Assembly (NCBI RefSeq): GCF_000220505.1
Contig: NZ_AFPJ01000032.1
Span: 118,342-182,341, forward strand
Source of the DNA: Microbulbifer agarilyticus S89
Lineage (GTDB): Bacteria; Pseudomonadota; Gammaproteobacteria; Pseudomonadales; Cellvibrionaceae
Direction: 5' to 3'
Length of the DNA stretch: 64,000 nucleotides
A program made the position numbers and the translations under genes. The stretch's first letter is position 1, and every line of letters begins with the position of its first letter. The notes beneath the pieces were generated by a model. It had not been told where the DNA came from, did not search any database, and saw nothing but the letters and a program-made list of their open reading frames with translations. Shown piece by piece: positions 61,246 to 64,000 of this stretch.

Positions 61246-61571
61246 TCAGGCACGCCAAAAACAAACATTGTACCGAAGAAGAATACAGCGGATACGATCG
61301 CTGAAAAGTAGCTCAAAACAAAAGGCAGCCTCCATTTTTCGGCGAAAGCTTTGGCTGACTCACAAGAGATTGCCCGATAATCCTTGTTTATAAGATATTT
61401 ATTTAATGGCCAAGCACTAACAAGGTCACCATTCCCAAGCAAGGTTGGCTCACCGGCGTGTTTCCATAAACCAGGGTGCTTCCTTCGGCTACCTCGGATA
61501 AACATCCAGGATGAAATACTCTCTAGAATAAGACAAACAAAAAATACGGAAAATGTTGTCCAGAAAACCAC
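61242..61571 (-). CDS. Small membrane protein of unknown function
   Basis: A 109-residue protein with hydrophobic segments at both ends (about 3-20 and 85-107) and a basic middle containing RRKHPGLWKHAG. The layout recalls UspB-type proteins, but I do not claim membership. The GTG start at 61571 has AAGGA six bases upstream. It begins 15 bases beyond the decayed attC at 61587, consistent with a cassette gene. Confidence 0.65.
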   Translation of the reverse strand: MVFWTTFSVFFVCLILESISSWMFIRGSRRKHPGLWKHAGEPTLLGNGDLVSAWPLNKYLINKDYRAISCESAKAFAEKWRLPFVLSYFSAIVSAVFFFGTMFVFGVPE

Positions 61572-61586
61572 TTTTTGTCCTTTTCT

Positions 61587-61733
61587 TATTACGCCCTACT
61601 CAGAGGTCGCATATTTTGTGCGCAGCTTGCGCAAACTTGAGCGCAGTGACCCATGCAAAACGTGCATGCAGTAAGACGCCCCACGAACCCCAAAAGCTCC
61701 GGAAAAACTGTACCGACTTACTGGTATTTTACG
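61587..61733 (-). repeat. Decayed attC recombination site
   Basis: About 147 bases immediately after the stop of the 61.7-62.1 kb gene. It aligns along its length with the two good sites: ACGCCCTACTCAGAGG at the R' side, TTGTGCGCAGCTTGCGC and GCAAAACGTGCATGCAGTAAG in the middle. The terminal cores are damaged: the R' core reads GGGCGTAATAAG on the minus strand, a T short of GTTA, and the R'' end reads TAAAA instead of TAAC. It is probably no longer a good substrate for the integrase. Confidence 0.7.
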
Positions 61734-61735
61734 AC

Positions 61736-62110
61736 TCATGGCTGAAAAGAGCTGCACCGCCGCTTAAACCAACCAGTTCGCTTTTTGTAGTTTGTCGGGC
61801 AATTTTCTTGGCACTCGGCGCCCAACACTTTTAGCGATTTAGCGTCTCTATAAAAGGCAACAGTTTCGCCTAAAACCACATGCTTGTATCCGGGCTCAGT
61901 AGATGAAACTAGAAAATGATTATCGCTGTCTCCGATCAATATTCTATCACTAGCCAGTGCATACACATCGAATCTCCACATGCCCCAGGAACTCCAATTA
62001 TGCATTATTAAGCAATTAGACATTGTTTTTAGTGGCTCTTGCTCTTCCTCCGAATGAGAATGTGAAGATATACCAATCGTAGTAATTAGCAGCATTCTTA
62101 TTATTTTCAT
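61736..62110 (-). CDS. Exported small cysteine-containing protein, unknown function
   Basis: A 124-residue protein starting at ATG 62110, with AAGGA nine bases upstream. A short hydrophobic leader (IIRMLLITTIGISS) suggests export. The body has NCLIMHNWSSWGMWRFDVYA and a C-terminal cysteine group (AECQENCP, RRCSS) with basic residues. I recognise no family. Its stop is 3 bases before the decayed attC, the normal cassette layout. Confidence 0.65.
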   Translation of the reverse strand: MKIIRMLLITTIGISSHSHSEEEQEPLKTMSNCLIMHNWSSWGMWRFDVYALASDRILIGDSDNHFLVSSTEPGYKHVVLGETVAFYRDAKSLKVLGAECQENCPTNYKKRTGWFKRRCSSFQP

Positions 62111-62129
62111 GCTCAACTTTCCTTGTAAT

Positions 62130-62160
62130 TGCTAGCGCCTCAAGAACCGGCGGCGCTTAC
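62130..62160 (-). repeat. Hairpin at cassette border, reduced attC-like
   Basis: TAGCGCC (62133-62139) and GGCGCTTA (62152-62159) pair over 6-7 bases around a 12-base loop at the end of the 62.1-62.6 kb gene, 20 bases before the next gene. The border TAGCGC is the same as at 61155 and 62611. It is far shorter than a functional attC. Confidence 0.3.
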
Positions 62161-62586
62161 ACCCTCCGAATTGCTTGAGTTGTTAAGTACTGCCTGTTGG
62201 TACGCACCATCGTAAATTAGAAGACTCAATATCATACCCTGGATTAGCACTGTAATCTGATCTAGTGTGTACCCAATAGCGTGGTCGACTTGCGGACCAA
62301 CGAAGAGAAGTAAGGGAAATATTAAGATAGTTGAATACACATAAGCTTTTCGCGCCCACAACTTGAGCATAAGAAGCCCAAGCATTGAGACTAAATTTAC
62401 AAGCGCTAGGACCAATAAAAAAATTAATGCTATCACCTCCATAGTCGCCGGAGTAGCTTCTTCATTTATGGCCAGATACTCTTGAAGCTCGACTGGTAGA
62501 TATGAGTCAGTGAAAAATAGTGCAATAATGATAAGCACTATGAGAGTGAGCTCTAGCTTTACCAAATTCCTTATCGTGTTAATCAT
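62140..62586 (-). CDS. Four-helix membrane protein of unknown function
   Basis: A 148-residue protein with hydrophobic segments at about 12-27, 49-73, 80-97 and 109-125, and a short Asn/Ser-rich C-terminal tail. Acidic residues cluster in the first loop (LPVELQEYLAINEEA). No family recognised. The start is the ATG at 62586, with GAGGA just upstream. It is a candidate single-gene cassette, bordered by reduced attC-like hairpins on both sides. Confidence 0.7.
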   Translation of the reverse strand: MINTIRNLVKLELTLIVLIIIALFFTDSYLPVELQEYLAINEEATPATMEVIALIFLLVLALVNLVSMLGLLMLKLWARKAYVYSTILIFPLLLFVGPQVDHAIGYTLDQITVLIQGMILSLLIYDGAYQQAVLNNSSNSEGVSAAGS

Positions 62587-62607
62587 TCCTCAAATGCTCC
62601 CTCTAAA

Positions 62608-62645
62608 ATTTAGCGCCCGCAGCAATTTGCGCGGTCTTGTTAGTG
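62608..62645 (-). repeat. Truncated attC-like site
   Basis: Thirty-eight bases with an attC-like pair of ends: on the minus strand CTAACAAGACCGCGC and GCGGGCGCTAAAT, the latter one base from the ideal GGGCGTTAAAT. The R'' end overlaps the stop codon of the upstream gene, as in the good site at 63147. The usual central stem is absent, so this looks like an internally deleted site. Confidence 0.4.
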
Positions 62646-62993
62646 CATCGGTATCACCACCTTCTTCGCCGCGGGAAATACAACTCCAGCTTCATGCGCA
62701 ATTTCGTTTGAGTTAACACCGCTGAAGTACAAATCTATAACACCCTTGTTTTTCAAAAACAGGCTAACTACAGCAGCTTCTTGTATCAACTCGACACTCT
62801 CTCTCCTAACTCGAATGGTTTTGGGACCAAACGGCCAAGTACCTAATGAAGTAGTAATTTCGATTCGATCTCCAAGATCACGAAAAATTCTTTTTTCAAT
62901 ATCGTGAAACTTTCTCGTCGTATACTTTTGAGTTATGTATGGAGCCAAAAAAGCAATAAGAAATGAACTTAGTCCAGCTATCAAATATTCCAA
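62640..62993 (-). CDS. Membrane-anchored protein of unknown function
   Basis: A 117-residue protein with one N-terminal membrane segment (YLIAGLSSFLIAFLAPYIT) and a soluble domain with mixed charged and hydrophobic sequence (FRDLGDRIEITTSLGTWPFG; NSNEIAHEAGVVFPA). No family recognised. The start at 62993 lies 17 bases from the attC core at 63010, and its stop TAA is inside the R'' box of the next site. This is the classic layout of a gene cassette. Confidence 0.72.
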   Translation of the reverse strand: MEYLIAGLSSFLIAFLAPYITQKYTTRKFHDIEKRIFRDLGDRIEITTSLGTWPFGPKTIRVRRESVELIQEAAVVSLFLKNKGVIDLYFSGVNSNEIAHEAGVVFPAAKKVVIPMH

Positions 62994-63009
62994 AATACGA
63001 CCTTAGTAG

Positions 63010-63153
63010 CGCTAACGCCCACAGCAGGGGCGGCTTACCTCATGCGCGCTTTGCGCGAAAATGGGAGCAAAGCGACCGCGCAAAACGTGCATAAGGTAAG
63101 CCGTCCCGCGGAGGACCGAAGAGCCATAGCCTTGCTGCCTGTGTTTGTTAAGC
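63010..63153 (-). repeat. attC recombination site (integron cassette)
   Basis: A 144-base imperfect palindrome right after the 63.1-63.5 kb gene. R'' on the minus strand is GCTTAAC, fitting RYYYAAC and including the gene's stop TAA; the other end is GTTAGCG. Outer arms pair with an extra base on one side (TAACGCCCACAGCAGGGGC against TAACAAACACAGGCAGCAAG), as expected for strand-selective attC folding. The inner stem CGGCTTACCTCATGC (63031-63045) / GCATAAGGTAAGCCG (63089-63103) matches at 14 of 15 positions. Confidence 0.87.
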
Positions 63154-63507
63154 ATCTTTGCTTCGGTGCCGGACCGCACTATAAGTTAGCCACCAACCTA
63201 CCAGGCGCCCCAAAACGAAAACTACGAGGATTGGTGGCCAAAGAGCGGACACAATGTCTTGGTAAAATGAGCTTGACCAATCATAAACGGGCCAAATCCA
63301 TACAGTGACAATAATTAAAGAGCTTACCCAGTTATCTATTTTGACCCAGCGATATACCAACTCTAGAAGCAGATAGAAAATAACCACCAAACCTACACCC
63401 GCCCATAGCTCTGAGTCATAGCAATTCTTGACTACTGCAATGAGCATGAGAATGGCAGGAACCACTCTTAAATAGGCTCTATCTTTCTCTGGTGTATTTT
63501 TCAGCAT
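63148..63507 (-). CDS. Four-helix membrane protein of unknown function
   Basis: A 119-residue protein starting at ATG 63507, 16 bases from the attC core at 63523. Hydrophobic segments lie at about 13-28, 34-52, 58-75 and 86-105; the second loop is YRWVKIDNW and the C-terminus is basic (SAVRHRSKDA). The frame is open upstream to 63633, but that part runs through the attC site and is not coding. No family recognised. Confidence 0.72.
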   Translation of the reverse strand: MLKNTPEKDRAYLRVVPAILMLIAVVKNCYDSELWAGVGLVVIFYLLLELVYRWVKIDNWVSSLIIVTVWIWPVYDWSSSFYQDIVSALWPPILVVFVLGRLVGWWLTYSAVRHRSKDA

Positions 63508-63522
63508 CAACTTCTTGTGATT

Positions 63523-63667
63523 GCTTAACGCCGCCAGCAGGGGCAGCTTACCTTGTGCGCATTTTGCGCGAAAATGGGAGCTCAGCGACCCGCGCAAAAG
63601 GTGCACAAGGTAAGCTGTCCCGCGGAGGGCCAAAGGCCCGGAGCTTTATTGCCTGGCTTTGTTATGT
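63523..63667 (-). repeat. attC recombination site (integron cassette)
   Basis: A 145-base imperfect palindrome between two genes. The R' core on the minus strand is GTTAAGC, an exact GTTRRRY; the R'' end is ACATAAC, one off the ideal. Outer arms are TAACGCCGCCAGCAGGGGC against TAACAAAGCCAGGCAATAAAGC (reverse strand), with an extra base. The inner stem CAGCTTACCTTGTGC (63544-63558) / GCACAAGGTAAGCTG (63603-63617) is perfect over 15 bases. Its centre is nearly identical to the site at 63010. Confidence 0.88.
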
Positions 63668-63700
63668 GATCACCTGCCGCCCTACTCGCTTGCTATGTGG

Positions 63701-63985
63701 TTAGCTCATTTTCTGCCATACCGCATCAACATTTCTATACTGATCAGGTAAATGTTCTTTGGCATCAACTGCAGAACAGTACTCTGAGTCTTGTTCAGCC
63801 TCCCAGTTAGCGTCGCAACTGAAGCGATAGACCACCTCCGAATCTCTGTACTTGCAAATAGCTAGGCCAAATATTTCTGATGCGATTTTCCCACAATCAT
63901 AATAAATCACCCCAAACGGTCTATCACCCGACCAAGACCATTCAATAACCTTTGCACCATCTATTTCTTTGGGTGGTTTACTCAT
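63701..63985 (-). CDS. Small soluble protein of unknown function (cassette gene)
   Basis: A 94-residue hydrophilic protein starting at ATG 63985, with AGGA four bases upstream; an in-frame ATG at 64000 and anything beyond the window cannot be excluded. It contains RPFGVIYYDCGKIASEIFGL and several cysteines (CKYRDSE, FSCDANWE, SEYCSA), and no signal peptide or membrane segment. No family recognised. Its stop lies 34 bases before the attC at 63667. Confidence 0.65.
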   Translation of the reverse strand: MSKPPKEIDGAKVIEWSWSGDRPFGVIYYDCGKIASEIFGLAICKYRDSEVVYRFSCDANWEAEQDSEYCSAVDAKEHLPDQYRNVDAVWQKMS

Positions 63986-64000
63986 AAATTCCTGACACAT

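Larger units (their letters stand above)
59911..64000 (-). mobile_element. Distal part of a chromosomal integron cassette array
   Basis: Eight short genes, all on the minus strand, each alone or nearly so between recombination-site-like sequences. Two attC sites of about 145 bp are well preserved and similar to each other, one is decayed, and others are reduced. Gene starts lie 14-30 bases from the preceding site, as in gene cassettes. The DNA is visibly AT-richer than the core. Cassette orientation puts attI and the integrase gene at higher coordinates, outside the window. The left boundary is uncertain (between about 59.4 and 60.5 kb). Confidence 0.78.

Noticed and set aside
63042-63308. 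Rightward small gene at 63.0-63.3 kb
   Set aside because: The frame runs through the attC palindrome and opposite the cassette membrane protein; no ribosome site.
63508-63633. N-terminal extension of the 63.1-63.5 kb membrane protein
   Set aside because: The extra codons lie inside the attC site; the ATG at 63507 gives the normal cassette layout.
63010-63667. The two similar ~145-bp sequences as a CRISPR or insertion-sequence pair
   Set aside because: Only two close copies about 500 bases apart with a gene between, each internally palindromic with recombination cores; no short spacers, no transposase, no target duplications.

Overview
The window looks like a gammaproteobacterial chromosome. 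The gene order hfq-hflX-hflK-hflC / DUF2065 / hisZ / purA, the block miaA-mutL-amidase-tsaE-nnr, the pilMNOPQ-aroKB cluster facing a PBP1A gene, and the pilGHIJ-chpA chemosensory cluster facing gshB-tonB-yqgE-ruvX all resemble Pseudomonas and its marine relatives. Together with the high GC of the core, this fits a member of the Cellvibrionales (a Microbulbifer-like organism is my guess; this is inference from synteny, not a database match).

Layout. 1-579 is the end-truncated gene of a TrhA/hemolysin III family membrane protein. 775-12788 is a long leftward block for purine synthesis (purA), histidine synthesis (hisZ), membrane-protease control (hflKC), the GTPase HflX, the RNA chaperone Hfq, tRNA modification (miaA), mismatch repair (mutL), cell-wall amidase and TsaE. 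The leftward nnr (to about 14362) faces rightward queG; orn faces rsgA. 17352-20441 carries a rhodanese (rhdA), psd and an MFS transporter, with a long inverted repeat between rhdA and psd. 20497-31373 is leftward again: a degenerate HD-GYP protein, hemE, gltBD, aroB and aroK. The type IV pilus assembly genes pilMNOPQ (31370-36412) run leftward from a promoter region shared with rightward PBP1A (36568-39258).

39350-50614 is the pilus chemosensory (Pil-Chp) cluster: pilG, pilH, pilI, pilJ, the giant hybrid kinase chpA and chpC. No pilK (methyltransferase) or chpB (methylesterase) lies in it. Rightward gshB, a TonB-type energy transducer, yqgE/algH, ruvX and a haem block hemC-hemD-hemX-hemY follow to 58864.

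From about 59 kb the character changes. Every gene is on the minus strand, short, mostly unrecognisable, often with a signal peptide or membrane segments, and the DNA is visibly AT-richer. Two well-preserved, mutually similar attC recombination sites of about 145 bp (63010-63153 and 63523-63667), one clearly decayed copy (61587-61733) and weaker relics separate single genes. I read this as the distal, older part of a chromosomal integron cassette array whose integrase gene and attI site should lie beyond base 64000. One probable cassette gene encodes an RcsF-like lipoprotein with near-identical cysteine spacing to RcsF; the others are mostly unknown and are the least explored part of the window.
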